From assembly GCA_028583605.1 (NCBI GenBank), contig CM053331.1, positions 41,462,783 to 41,526,782 of the forward strand: DNA of 64,000 bases, given 5' to 3'. The notes under the pieces were generated by a model. It worked only from the letters and a program-made list of their open reading frames with translations. It searched no databases and was not told the DNA's origin. This document shows, piece by piece, positions 45,151 through 56,399 of this stretch. The translations under genes were made by a program, and so were the position numbers. Numbering within the stretch: position 1 is the first letter of the stretch; each line of letters starts with the position of its first letter. Source of the DNA: Dastarcus helophoroides (lineage: Eukaryota > Arthropoda > Insecta > Coleoptera > Bothrideridae).

Positions 45151-47615
45151 TACTATTCCTACATGCACAATTTTTGTATATATACTTTGGCATCGTTTAA
45201 AAAATATAACGACCCCCGGAACATTTCGTAAGTGATCGAAGTTGGGCTTAATTGAGTTATGAAGCGGACCACGACGGGGATATCTCTCGCAGGTTGTTGT
45301 TACATGGGCGGTGCCGGTTCCACGATCCCGAAACCCATAATTGCGGCAATTTTGTTTTCTCATACTTTATCGACTCGATATTCTCGTTTTGTGGTGTCCG
45401 TTCGTTTTTGGTTGTGCGCTGTGTGCATCGATGATGCACGGCCTTCTGGCCGCGATATTTCGTGCGTCGCTTCGTTAAATAAGTGCTTAAAGCTCTCGCA
45501 GGCACAACAGGTTTTTAAAGGTTCCGAAATGAAGCAATCTCGCGGTCGACTATTATCTGGGTCGGTTAATTCCGACGAATATCGACCGACCGTTGACAAA
45601 GGACGAAAATTTGTATCGTCGTGTCCAAATGCGAAATTTGCGAGTCGACATCGAAGATGAAATCGATTCGAAATTAAAAATAACTCGAAGTACATCGAAC
45701 ATGTTTACTTCGAGTTCACAGAGATCAACAACCTTGAGGTTAATAATAGAACCATCACAATTGTTCATTACTGTCATCATTTCCTCTATTCGCGATGTTT
45801 TCAAGAGACGGCAATTTGCTTGCGCATGATTAAGTAATTATTGAGCGCGCTGCTCAATCGTACGATTTGTTTTCTTCTTTCGTTCGTTCGTTGCCATCGC
45901 ATAAAACCACTTAATCAAAAAGTGCACAGATCGAGAAAACTGTTCTCTTCGGGGCTTCTACCCGGAGAACAATCGCAAGGCAATTCACCGCGAAGGGGCC
46001 AGTTCTTTGTTCGTCCGAAATTCCACTCGGTCGCTCGTTTTGTTTGTTTTCGCCCGACCACTTACTCGAAACGGTTTGTTTGCATAACAGGTGGCGATGG
46101 AAACCTTATATTAAAATTGGATCAAGAGCTAATTCGATTTTTGCCTCGGGGGTTCGCTCGAAAATAACAAATTGAGATTGAGGCGGATTCGTTATTGTTT
46201 GACGTCCCGTCATAAATTGCATTAGCAATAAATGGTCAAATTTGTCTTTGCAACCGTTTACCTCTGCGCGAGTTAATCTCGGGGACGTTTTCTTACTAAA
46301 ATTATGAATTTAAACTTCACTAAATTTCAAAAAAAACCTACTAGCTTTAAGTTTCACTTCTGTCTGCCGTCCTCATGACTGTCTAATTTGCTTTGACTTC
46401 TATTTTTGGGATCTCGATTCCAACAGAATTAAAAAAATGCTTTAAGCAAAATGTACATGGCTTCAAAATAAATAATTTAAAAAAATGTTAATGCGATTTA
46501 ACTTTGAAATTAATTCTAGCTTATCTATATGTACTTAGTACTCGAACATTTCCTGTAGCTAATGTTAATTTTGCTCATAATATAATAACAGCTTACAAAT
46601 TGAAAATAGTATCCATTGTTTTTCATGGGTCAGAGTTCGTCGGACCGCAATTAACATGGAGATAAGTCCTTGATACGTTTCTAACTTTTTTTTTGTTTTC
46701 ATGATTATTAAAACTACCAGCATGATTGTTTTTTAACATCTCGGGATATAGACGTAAGCATGAATTATGAACTGTTATATATTACGTTTGTTTACAAATG
46801 TTATATCTTCTTTCTGTTTAAAAATGGCGACTTGCTTATTATACTTCCAAATGATTTATTTTCTCGGCATCTGCGAAGCATACAATAATAAAATTTGCCC
46901 ATAAATCATCAAAGAGTGAAAGTTGCATCTAAACCGTGCCCTACCTCGATCAATTCGCTCGGTTGTTTTACGTGTAAAATAATTAAAAAAGGGCTTAGAT
47001 CCCCGTCGTTTCAATTACGCTTATCTTATCCGCGGAAGGAGTCTAGCAAAATATATCTTTTGTGAGCTTAATAAGGCGACTAATTATTCAATTATTAAAA
47101 GTAGGTGCATCATAACTGAAACTTTATTAAGTTGAAATTATCATTTTTTATTTATGGTTTCCGTAATTTCGTTAAGTATCCTTTGCGTAACAACATCCGG
47201 TCACTGTGACGTATTTATGATAAAAGGAAGATGGTGCATCATAATGATGGCTGGCTGACATATACTCTGTGTGACAAGAATTCAAAATAATTGGGCTAAT
47301 TAAATTCCAAATATTTCGAACCGTCTCGAGTTCTGCAAGTTGAATTCTCACAAAGTAGAACAGGAGCAAAAGATGCAAAAGACGAAAATTCAAGAATCTT
47401 TTCTGATACTGACTAAAGTATTAGATGTTGGCTTTTTTGCATTTATTTTATTTAAGAATTAAGGAGAATCGATGTTAATTTTCATATGATTATATAAACA
47501 TCGAATTTTTGCTATTGATTTGGAAAATATAGAATATCGCATAATCGATGTTAAATACCAAAAAAATAAAGGACAAGAACAAACAACCTCCATATTCGTG
47601 ACTCGATAATATCTA
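45151..47615. other. Transposon-poor DNA
   Basis: Overlapping frames on both strands at 45230-46170 come from raised GC content. None shows a domain. No repeat family is recognised. Confidence 0.35.
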
Positions 47616-47619
47616 AAAA

Positions 47620-48010
47620 TTTCACGTTTAAATTTAAATTATTCAAAAGAAAGTCGAAATTTCGATTAAAAAACCAGAATTTTTGTTGGTTTTTATTTTA
47701 AGTTTCGAGTTTTTTTTCGATACTATTCCAATCTGAACTTTTCGACTTACTCAAAAGCTAAGAGTTGGACATTTAAGAAGAAACCTTCTGAGCTACTGGA
47801 AATTTCGAGAAAATTCGCAATAACGAGTTTCTTTTGTAATTCTATTTTTTTCGTGAAATTTGACGTGTAAATTTATGTTTTGCCTAAAATTTAGTGTTTC
47901 TATTTTGGTTTCTGAAACTGAGTTTAGAAAGCCAACACTTTGTAATTAAAGCCGAAATTTCCACAAGTCGACCTTAAAAATGTTTCATTAAAATTAGTTA
48001 ATCGTAAAAA
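47620..48010. repeat. TCGAAATTT-type degenerate array 12
   Basis: AAGTCGAAATTTCG and TTTCGAGTTTTTTTTCG pieces alternate between strands. Confidence 0.5.
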
Positions 48011-48034
48011 TATATTTTCGCAACTCGATGTTGA

Positions 48035-48480
48035 ATACCTTATCTAATAAATAAAAGCGAAAGTGTGTTTGTCTGTTAGTCCGTTTGCTGCGGATTAATT
48101 CTGTAGCGTTTTATGCTCAAAAACTGTTCTAGACGCTTTCAAACTAATATTATATCCAGAAAAACCAAATTTTCTATGTAAATAAAGCGATATAATGGCG
48201 ACAATAGGTAGATAGTTGACGTCATCTAACGATAAGCCACAATCTTATCGTAATTTTGCACTTTAATATAATATAACGATCTGACACCGTAATCTAAATA
48301 TACACATAATCAAATCAACGAATTTGAACAAAATATCATTCTGCAATCTGTATTATGTTTTTAAAGTTGTGAATTTTTGATGAGTTACTTTTAGTACTAA
48401 TTTTATATCCCAACCGATGAGGATGAGACGGACAACACCATCTATCGCTATATTATATCGTATCGAGCGTTTCTTGAATT
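48035..48480 (+). mobile_element. Penelope-type internal fragment (longest + copy)
   Basis: It starts AAAAGCGAAAGTGTGTTTGT and CTGTTAGTCCGT. It contains GTCATCTAACGATAAG and CGATCTGACA, then the frame STNLNKISFCNLYYVFK. It is co-linear with the reverse of 28165-28600 and 41560-41960. Confidence 0.6.
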
Positions 48481-49765
48481 TCTATTTTTTTTCAAATTTC
48501 CTATTTTTAATTTTTCATTTAAAATGTTTGCTTTATTCGAAAATCAAATTTAATTTTGTTAAAATCTACTCATTATTTCGCATTTAAGTTAATTTGAAAA
48601 AAAGTCGAAATTTTGAGAGTTTTGCTGAAAAATTCGGAATTTATTTATTCATTTTTTTATTTGATTTGCAAAAATTAAAAATTTCAAGTTTAAAATAGAA
48701 TTTTAAAGAAAACACTCAGCATTCGGAATTTCTTCTATAAAATTCGAATTTTTCTTGAAGTTATTTTTTTTAATGTTATATTTTTCGTTTAAGAATTCTA
48801 CTTTAATCGAATTTCGCGATAAAAGTCGATATTTTAAGGTGAACTCAGTATTTCAGAAAAAAGCCAAAGTCAAAAATATGCTTTTTAAATTTCAACAAAA
48901 AAGTAAAAAATGTTTGGCAGATTCGTGTTTTTTCTTGAATTTCCGTTTATTCTCAAAATTTAAAATTCAAATTTCTGATTTTTATGTCTTACTTGAAATT
49001 TCGATTGAAAAGCATTTTTTCTGCTTTAAACTTTAAATGTTCGACCGTGTTCATGAAATTTTGAGTAATATAAATCAAAAGTTTGTGTTTAAAGTTGAAA
49101 TTTGGGGAAAAAACTTGGAATTCGCTATGAAATCCGAAACTTCCAGAAATAAAAATCCGTAAAAAAAATTGAAATCTGAAGAAAAAATTTAAAATCAAAA
49201 CAAAAACTTGAATTTGCAGAAAAAAAATTAAAATTTCGTTATTTTTAATACTCATCTGTTCACGAAATTTTAAGTCGTAAAATCCAAATATTTGTTTCAA
49301 GTCGAAATTTGGAGAAAAAATTCGAAATTAGCGATGAAATCTGAAATTCTCAAATTAAAATTTGTAGAAAGCATTTGAAATTTGAAGAAGAATTGCAGAA
49401 AAAAAATGAAAATTTCGTTTTTGTTTTCTATATTTTTTTGAAAAAATTTGGAATATTAAAAATCTTGTAAAAATTCTCGAAATGAAAAATAGTTTAGAAA
49501 TTTCAATGATCTTTTTTTCTCGTAGTTTTAAGATTTCAAATTGTTTGATTTTTCGCTGAAAATTCTGATTTTAAGGTCGAATGTTTCCGTTTTAATCACA
49601 GATTTTTCCATTTTCTTCCTGAAATTGTAGTTTCGAAAAATACTGTCAAATGCTGGAATAATAATGGAAATGTCAATGGAAAATTCGAAATTTCGAGAAT
49701 GTTTAAACAAAAAATGTTAAAAAAATAGAAACTCCAGGTTGGAATTGAAAATTTTGAGAAACAAC
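48481..49765. repeat. TCGAAATTT-type degenerate array 13 (longest)
   Basis: Almost 1.3 kb of the short-period sequence, T-rich on + to about 49010 and then A-rich. The strand preference flips inside one block. Confidence 0.65.
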
Positions 49766-49769
49766 TTGA

Positions 49770-50087
49770 TGACAAATGACCAATTAAATGTTCTGTAATT
49801 AAACAGTTAAACGTGCTTAAAATTAAAAATATGTACAACCGCAACCATAGACTAGTTTCGGCCTTCCTTGGCCTCGTCAGCATGGTATGGTGGTTGTATA
49901 CACTTCCAATTTAAAGCCGTTAGTCAGTCGTATAAGTATCCAAGAGAGCAAACCTCCATTGGGTGACTTGTAACTGACTTTTAACTGTTTATTACGCAAA
50001 CATTTTCGCTATATGCTGTTGTACATATTTTCAATTTTAAGCACGTTTAACTGTTTAATTACAGAACATTTAATTGGTCATTTGTCA
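49770..50087. mobile_element. Penelope-type terminal structure: 70-bp inverted arms around a hammerhead ribozyme
   Basis: Left arm 49770-49839 (TGACAAATGACCAATTAAAT onward) is the near-perfect inverse of right arm 50018-50087, with one or two mismatches. The minus-strand ribozyme at 49834-49898 lies just inside the left arm and uses its inner end as part of stem I. The right arm has no ribozyme. Inverted terminal units of this kind are typical of Penelope-like insertions. The two family-b pairs in this window have the same layout. No protein-coding part is present. Confidence 0.65.
49834..49898 (-). ncRNA. Type I hammerhead ribozyme, apparently intact
   Basis: Read on the minus strand: the stem I 5' strand is 49898-49881. 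The core CTGACGA is at 49880-49874. Stem II is GGCC/GGCC (49873-49870 with 49863-49860), closing an AAGGAA loop. GAAA is at 49859-49856. Stem III is A-U and C-G around a TA loop. GTC lies at 49852-49850, with predicted self-cleavage after C17 at 49850. Stem I pairs six bases next to the core, including a G-U, then has an internal loop of 5 and 3 nt and a perfect 7-bp outer helix (TACAACC with GGTTGTA). Every invariant hammerhead nucleotide is present. The tiny stem III is the form reported for Penelope-like elements. Such ribozymes probably process element transcripts, sometimes as dimers. Confidence 0.85.
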
Positions 50088-50299
50088 AAACTAGATGAAA
50101 GTAAAGTCACGCCGAGGACGTTTGTATCTATGGATGTTGCGATGCAACCCGTGATACAAGCTTTGCCTCATCTACGTGAACTTTGCAATTGCAGTCTAAT
50201 TTTCATTAGATTCTAATGAAATTAGATTTCAATTGCATCGTAATAAACTTGTATATATTCGTATATACAAGGCTTATTATCTCAGCAAACAACTTGATA

Positions 50300-50475
50300 T
50301 TTCGAGGAAACAGTACTTTTTTTTGGCAAAATCGACTTTTTCACTTTGTCTCGAAAATTTAGACGTACCCTTGGTTTCATAAAGTCAAGCTTTCGATTTT
50401 ATTTCTAAGATTAAAAAAGGTTTCAAATTTTCGAATTTAAATTTGAACTTTCGATATCAAACACGAGGGAAAATT
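50300..50475. repeat. TCGAAATTT-type degenerate array 14, short
   Basis: TTTCGAATTTAAATTT and CTCGAAAATTTAG pieces lie right of the ribozyme element. Confidence 0.4.
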
Positions 50476-50616
50476 TTCGCATGAAAAGGTTTCCAGGTTA
50501 CAATCTACAGTTTAGGGATAAGTGTTGTGAACGTTGATGACTAAAACAGAGTGATTGAAAATATAATATTAAAAAACGGATCTTTACTAGTTGACGACTA
50601 AAGAAAAAGAAGATAT

Positions 50617-50877
50617 TGTAAACGAGTGGATGTGTTGAAAATCGCTTATTATATGGACCCCTTTATAGAACGTGCCAGACAGTTGTTATCGCGAAATGAC
50701 TCATGTCCCCGAAGCAGCTGTAGGATATAAATATACGCGCTCCCTCATTGTGATTCATTTCATTGAGTACATTCATTCAGTAACTGATTAATGGTATTCC
50801 TTGTATTATGTAATGTTTCTTTGTCCAAGTAAAGGGTCTAAATTCAAGACATATTTATAATTGAACAAAACATATCA
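50617..50877 (+). mobile_element. Solo LTR-like element, family b
   Basis: The 261-bp unit starts TGTAAACG and ends CATATCA between ATAT copies at 50613-50616 and 50878-50881. TATAAATA is at 50726-50733, followed by CGCGCTCCCTCATTGTGATT. It aligns with the reverse of 37940-38249 along its full length, including the AAATTCA and TTTATAAT-GAA blocks near the end. Confidence 0.65.
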
Positions 50878-50881
50878 ATAT

Positions 50882-51373
50882 GTAAAGTTAACGACATAAT
50901 TACCTGGTTTTCTCTATTTCTTTGGCCAAAATACTGGAGAAACCGTAAAATATGGGAGATGTGGCAAGAAGGCCAGTTGAAATATGTTAGGGTCGAAAAC
51001 TCTAAAAGCTTTCAGATGGTCTTTGGGGGTGCTTAAATGACTTTTGAGAATCGGCGGCAACGCTGGGTGAATTTGACCATTCGTGGGCAAAAAGCGGGCT
51101 AAGTCTTCGGATGAAGCCCCCCTCCCTTGGCCCCGTCGTCTCGGGGCCGAACTCATGCTAATAACTTGCCGGCTGTCCCTAAATTGCGAGCCAACATCAT
51201 TAGTTCTGTCATCCAGCGCACGTAGCGGCGCGATACACAGCCATCTTGACCGCTCCGGGCACTTTGCAATCCACGGCTCAATCATCCTCGCGGTCTTATT
51301 TCGTCGTGATTGTGTTTTATTATATTGTCGGTTCGGGAATAAGACATTCTGGCCAGAGATTGGTCTAGCGGCA
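50882..51373. other. Transposon-free DNA, left part of a GC-rich block
   Basis: GC content rises at 51050-51560 and open frames overlap on both strands (51083-51562 + and 50914-51285 -). Neither shows a domain, so I treat them as non-coding. Confidence 0.35.
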
Positions 51374-51382
51374 TGGGTGGTC
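51374..51382 (-). promoter_or_regulatory. Exact Gli/Ci consensus binding site
   Basis: TGGGTGGTC on the + strand is GACCACCCA on the minus strand, the published consensus for Gli and Ci. It lies in a transposon-free GC-rich block of the ci intron, so autoregulation is conceivable. A single 9-mer is expected about 0.5 times per window by chance. Confidence 0.3.
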
Positions 51383-52295
51383 GAGACTCACCTCCCGACT
51401 CGACTTGTTGCACTCACTACACCGACTTCAGTATACTCTCGGCCTTACGACATCCATCTTCTCTCTCATGGGCACCTTTCGCAAAAGACGCGATGCTGCG
51501 TGTTACTACCACCACTAAAGTTGACGGTGTGTTACTGTTACATTGTTGACGTCGTGACGTAAAAAGCAACTTTAATATGCACGAACAAAATCTCGAAATT
51601 TTGAAGAAAAGCATGAGCATGCAAAAGTTTTCCATCGGCACAAGTGATACCGAGTCGTGTCATCATCTCGGAGGCGCGTTAAAAAAGACAAAACCGCGGG
51701 GGTAAAGAAATCGGCTAAACTAGACAATAGACAAATCACAAGTCGGATCGACACCTGCGCTTTTGTCGAAAGAAAACCGAGAAAAATTCGAAGGCCTTTT
51801 AATTAGCGGCTCCGGCAGCTGCCTGAGGAATGACATTCAAATTATAAGGGTTGGTCGTCTCGCGTTTACGGTGCAATAGTGTCATTTGTGGCTCGTTATT
51901 AAAAGCTAGTGTTTTTCTGTGTTCTTTCTAGTCGAATTTTTTGCCCCCGCAACCACTTTATAATCCAGCCAAAGCTGTATAACAGTTTCGTCGGTGTTTA
52001 CGAGTGCTTTGTGGAATTTTACCTGGAGATCTCAATAGTGGATGACACTAAAAGCTTAGAAAGACCTTGACTTGAATAACAACAGGAAATTTACAAGTAA
52101 GTCGTAACTGCATGGTTTTTGTAACGACGAAGTTGTAGATTTGAAAAGTGACAATATTGTATGTCCCTATGCTCCAATATGAAAATATCCAATCTCAAAA
52201 ATAAGAATTTTTTCTGTAGAAAGTTATTCCCTCGATCAGCAGAAAGATTAACCTAACATTATTATATTTTCAATCTTACGCCTTGGGCTCGACGT
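51383..52295. other. Transposon-free DNA
   Basis: No gene or repeat is recognised between the GC-rich block and the LTR fragment at 52.3 kb. Confidence 0.4.
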
Positions 52296-52299
52296 GAAT

Positions 52300-52562
52300 T
52301 TTAACACTTTGTTTAGACAAAGTAAAGAAACTTAACGACGAATTATATGAATCAAGTATTCAATGAATTACGATAGGGGAGCGTGTATATTTATATTCCA
52401 CACCTGCTTCTGGATGTTTTCATCTCGGGAAACCCTCTATTACGTTTGATGCGGTCAGGAGGTGTACACTTGCACATGAGTCACTTCGCGATAACAACTG
52501 CCTCGCACGTTCCATAGGCGGATCCATTTACTTCGCGATTTTTAGTACATCAGTTCATTACA
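52300..52562 (-). mobile_element. LTR-like repeat family b, nearly complete
   Basis: It carries the GGGGAGCGTGTATATTTATA block, CACTTGCACATGAGTCACTT, CGCGATAACAACTG and the terminal TCAGTTCATTACA. The left end is eroded, so no duplication can be assigned. Confidence 0.6.
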
Positions 52563-52869
52563 ATACTCTACAAGATTTATTTTTCTACCGAAGAAAGGAG
52601 CAACACTCTCTTGTAGGATTGAACTAATTAGGAACTAATTCTTCTTTTTCCTCGTCTTTTTCTTCTTATTCCAAACTAATAACGTTAGTTATCTGTTAAA
52701 AATAAAGGAATTACGTTGGAAGAAAAAAGATTCTGATTGTCCATCTTCTTCTGTATGTAATACGCTTAAATTTTTTTATCAATGAAAAAGGTGTTGTCTA
52801 CGGCAAAAATTAAACATTGAAATTAATTCCCCTTCTAACCTAATAAATGTATTTATTTCAATGGTTTGT
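52563..52869. other. Unassigned AT-rich DNA
   Basis: No gene or repeat family is recognised. Confidence 0.45.
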
Positions 52870-53180
52870 TTATAAATTAAAAATTTTAAGGAAACTTGAA
52901 AATATCGAGTTTAAATTCGACACTTTTAAAAAAGTTGAAATTTCTGAACAAGCTGGAAGCCTATTATATAAACAAATTCAAATTTAAACTTCGACGCTTT
53001 TTTTTAAGTATAGTCTAAATTGAAATCAAAAAAATTAAACATTTTGAGAAAAACACTCGAAATTTTTAGAGGATATTCGAAATTTCGCCAAAAATCAGTT
53101 GTTCGAATTTCTGTAAAAAATATTTACCGAAAAATTGAAATTTTGATGGCAGTTTGAGAAAATATTTCCTATTTTTTTAT
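52870..53180. repeat. TCGAAATTT-type degenerate array 15
   Basis: Short block with CTCGAAATTTTTAG and ATTCGAAATTTCG words. Confidence 0.5.
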
Positions 53181-53204
53181 TTTTTAAAGCAAATGAATCA
53201 TCTT

Positions 53205-53410
53205 GGAACCTTTTATGGAACTAAAGCACTGAACTAAACACTGTGGCTTGTGATTAAGTCCAAAGAAGGTTATACCCCTTTACCACATTTCGCCAGTAGA
53301 ACTGGCATTTTTAAGCGTACTAATCTAAAAAGATTAGCAAAAGGTGCATCGACGTCATCTGCATTGATATTCAAATCGATTTGAATCTCAATGCAGATGA
53401 CGTGAAATGC
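53205..53410. repeat. Palindromic-repeat family d with a near-perfect internal palindrome
   Basis: The left part (ACTGTGGCTTGTGATTAAGT, AGAAGGTTATACCCC, TTCGCCAGTAGAACTGGCAT) is the family in reverse. It keeps GCCAG/CTGGC beside TTTC. Positions 53352-53403 form a 52-base inverted repeat centred on AAATCGATTT with arms ACGTCATCTGCATTGA. Confidence 0.6.
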
Positions 53411-53670
53411 GAAAAATCAGCATTTCGAAACATTTTCGAATTTCTATAAAAAACGTTTAAAAGCAAATTTTGACAAAATTTTTTTAGAGATAAATTGATG
53501 TTTCATCTTTACAGAAATTTTTTTAAGCATTGTCAAAATGGTGCGAGGAAACGTAAGAATTATATACGAAAAAAGTCGAAATTTTGCGAAGTCAAAATTT
53601 CTGTAAAAAATTTAGAGAAAAGTCGTTTTGTATTTTCTTGTTGCGGGCTAATTTCGGAAAAAAAGTATAT
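53411..53670 (+). repeat. TCGAAATTT-type degenerate array 16
   Basis: AAAAAGTCGAAATTTTGCG and neighbouring pieces follow directly after the palindrome. Confidence 0.5.
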
Positions 53671-55965
53671 CTATTATTGATTCCAATAGTGAAAATCTTC
53701 ATAATCACACTTTTGTTTTGTTTTTTATTATCACTTCTTTCTCCTATTTCAAGTTAACTGTTTTTACTGAGCTATCTTAAGCTTACCAGTAAAAGCTGTA
53801 GATTTCGAAATGCAGATGCATCCTTCTTTATTAATTTTGTTCTTATATTCGAATGTCATCGTTTCCGTTGAAGAACCCGCGTTATCTATCTAGCGATGAA
53901 ACTTACGGTCGTAACCGACCTTTATACCGCATCTTTGGAATAGTAATTGACGCAGTACGAGATTGGAGCTGATGCAAATGCAACCAGATAGTTTTCAAGG
54001 GAAGTGCCATCGTAAAGCGAGATGAACCAAGAATTTATGTGGCTCATTGAATGCGCCAGACTGGACCAGTGACTCGGAGCTAATACACTTAACACTCGAA
54101 AGGAGAAAGACACGGTTTAGCCGCTACAGCAACATCAGATATGTGAACTAGTCGAGAATGCCAATTAACGACCGAGTGACCCACCCTCGCGCGGACATCG
54201 TTTCTCGTTCCCTGACTCTTCACGTGACCGTAGGTGTTAATAGGGACCTTATCGCTCTCGGCCGTTTCCATGCGCATTTTTCGAATTAAAAGCCGGTAAA
54301 TTAGTTCGTTCTCCGGTAGATGCTTTAATTAGCGAAAGGTGGCGCAAATAAATACCCCGTGATCTCGCTTTTACTTCGAATGTGAACCTACCCGAGTGGG
54401 TGAGGAGGCCGATGTACCACCACCTGCTGATAAAAGATTGCAGCTTCGGCAGCGATAAAATCTAACACCCGACCGTCCATTTCGCACACTGCGAACGCCG
54501 TTTGTCCCGAACAGTCTTATTTAAGATATCACTCGCAGTAACATTAGTTACGCCCTATTGTGCCTTTTGACACTTCCGAGAAATCCAATCCACGGCAACG
54601 CCACAGAATCCTACAATCTTTATTTGCCGAGCTTTAGAAATCATTTGAATTTCGAACCGTGTGCCGTTAGTACTATTCCAGATTAAGTGATTATTAAGCT
54701 ATAAAAATTGTTCAACATCCGGTTAAAAATCGACTCAAGAATGCTCTAATTGCGTTACTGTGGGGGTTAATTGGGCTCTTCGGCACCTGCCCCAAATCGC
54801 TTTCAAACAAGCGACTTTCTTTCGACATAAAGGTTTCTATTCGTCTATTCCAAAGGCCGTAATTAATAGACAATTTATTAAACACTTCATGGCCGCAACA
54901 CGGGTGTATCGGTATAGGAGGGAGCAGGAGCGGCAGCGGCAGCGCTGGTCTTCACCCAAAATAAAGCAAAAGCGACAAGTGGCAGCGTGACTTAAACGAT
55001 GATGAAGTTACAAAATCCGGTTTCTTTCTCGAGAGGGTATAATAAAGTCGTTAATCATCGCAACTTTAAAACCAGCCCCATTGATATTCCCTGCCTCTCA
55101 TATGAAAATTTTATTTCACTTTGTAATTACTTTATCTAATCTTGATTTAAAACTCGAGACGAGATTAGGAGGTCAGTGGCGTACTCGATCGGGAGTGTAT
55201 TTTTCAAATCGTAACTGTAAAATATGAAAAATTTCTGCGGTTACCGGTTAATTCAGAAGCGGGACCGCGCTCCATGGTCAATTAATAAAAGGACGGGACG
55301 GATTATGACATAAGGTATAATGCCTCCGCTCGCCATCCGTGCATACTTTTAATTGTATTTACAACTGTACAAACCTCCCACATATTTATAACGAACGACT
55401 CGAACTCGAGGTGATTCGAACGATGGCGCTGTTGAGTCTCCAATCGTTTTTTTATCCGACCAGCAAAAGTCCGATGGTATTACCAACGACTAAAAACGTG
55501 GAACACCTGATAATGCAGGCTGAGCGGATCTGCATTTTATTCCACCATAAAAGCTCCGTGGCGATCGTGGCTGTAAATTACAACAATTAAGAGCGAAAAG
55601 CATCAGCGGCGAATGAAGAATTTAAATATCATTTAGCGTTATATCGTCCTTGCTTTTAGTGTATCGTAAAAGTGCGATGGGTTTCGTAATAAATTTCAGG
55701 TTTAATTGATTCGATACGCAACACGCTGCCACGGTATATGGGACGATGTTAGCTAGCTGCTAATTATTCCATCCGTAATAATATCTTCTTTTAAACGAGC
55801 AATGTTGATCGCTTGTCTGCGGTCTGGTCGTCGTCTGTAGTTTTTTGTGCTGATAATAGAATTTGGTTTTATAGCCGTTGGTCGATCAGGGCAAATGTTT
55901 TTTTTTTCCACCATTATACATTGATTTTATTTTACCTGTCTTTAGCAAAACCTAATTGAGATATT
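53671..55965. other. Transposon-poor DNA, candidate enhancers
   Basis: More than 2 kb lacks recognised repeats and has balanced composition, especially 54090-55760. Frames at 54760-54990 and 55339-55590 have no known domains. ATTAATTA, CGATAA and GTAAT words are frequent. Regulatory function is inferred from the lack of insertions only. Confidence 0.35.
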
Positions 55966-55971
55966 TTACAT

Positions 55972-56236
55972 TGTAATGAATTGATGTGTTAGATATCGCG
56001 TCGTATATGAACCTCTTTATGAAACGTACCAGAACGTTATGTGTAGGTGTACATCTCCGGACCAGAGTGTCTGACTACCACATACTAGAAGTTTTCCGGA
56101 TCAGGTGTAGCATATAAATATACACGTTCCTCTAGCGTGATCCATTCAGAACTGAATTCAGTATTCAATAATTTTCTCCCTTTACAAACATTTTTTTGTA
56201 AGGAGTTTAGGGATAGATAATTGAACAATTTTAACA
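55972..56236 (+). mobile_element. LTR-like repeat family b
   Basis: It starts TGTAATGAATTGATGTGTTA and ends TTTTAACA, with TATAAATA at 56113-56120. It is more diverged than the 38- and 50.6-kb copies. The flanks (ACAT, AGCC) show no duplication. Confidence 0.6.
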
Positions 56237-56399
56237 AGCCAACACCTAAGAGTGTATCAAAATTAGTATGGAAAATATAATAACAAGGTTTTTACAACCA
56301 AAAACATTGTATTAAGAATATATGAATAAAATAACTAAAAATATGTTTATACGTGCTGGATTTTAAAATGCAACCCCTAATTGGTTGGAAAAGGGCCTG
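56237..56399. other. Unassigned AT-rich spacer
   Basis: No gene or repeat family is recognised. Confidence 0.4.

Noticed and set aside
45230..46170. Several overlapping frames above 100 codons
   Set aside because: They occur on both strands with no shared protein-like pattern and partly arise from a polypyrimidine tract.
51083..51562. 159-codon + frame overlapping a 123-codon - frame
   Set aside because: The frames are open on both strands because of local GC richness. Residue use and order show no domain, and no splice context supports an exon.
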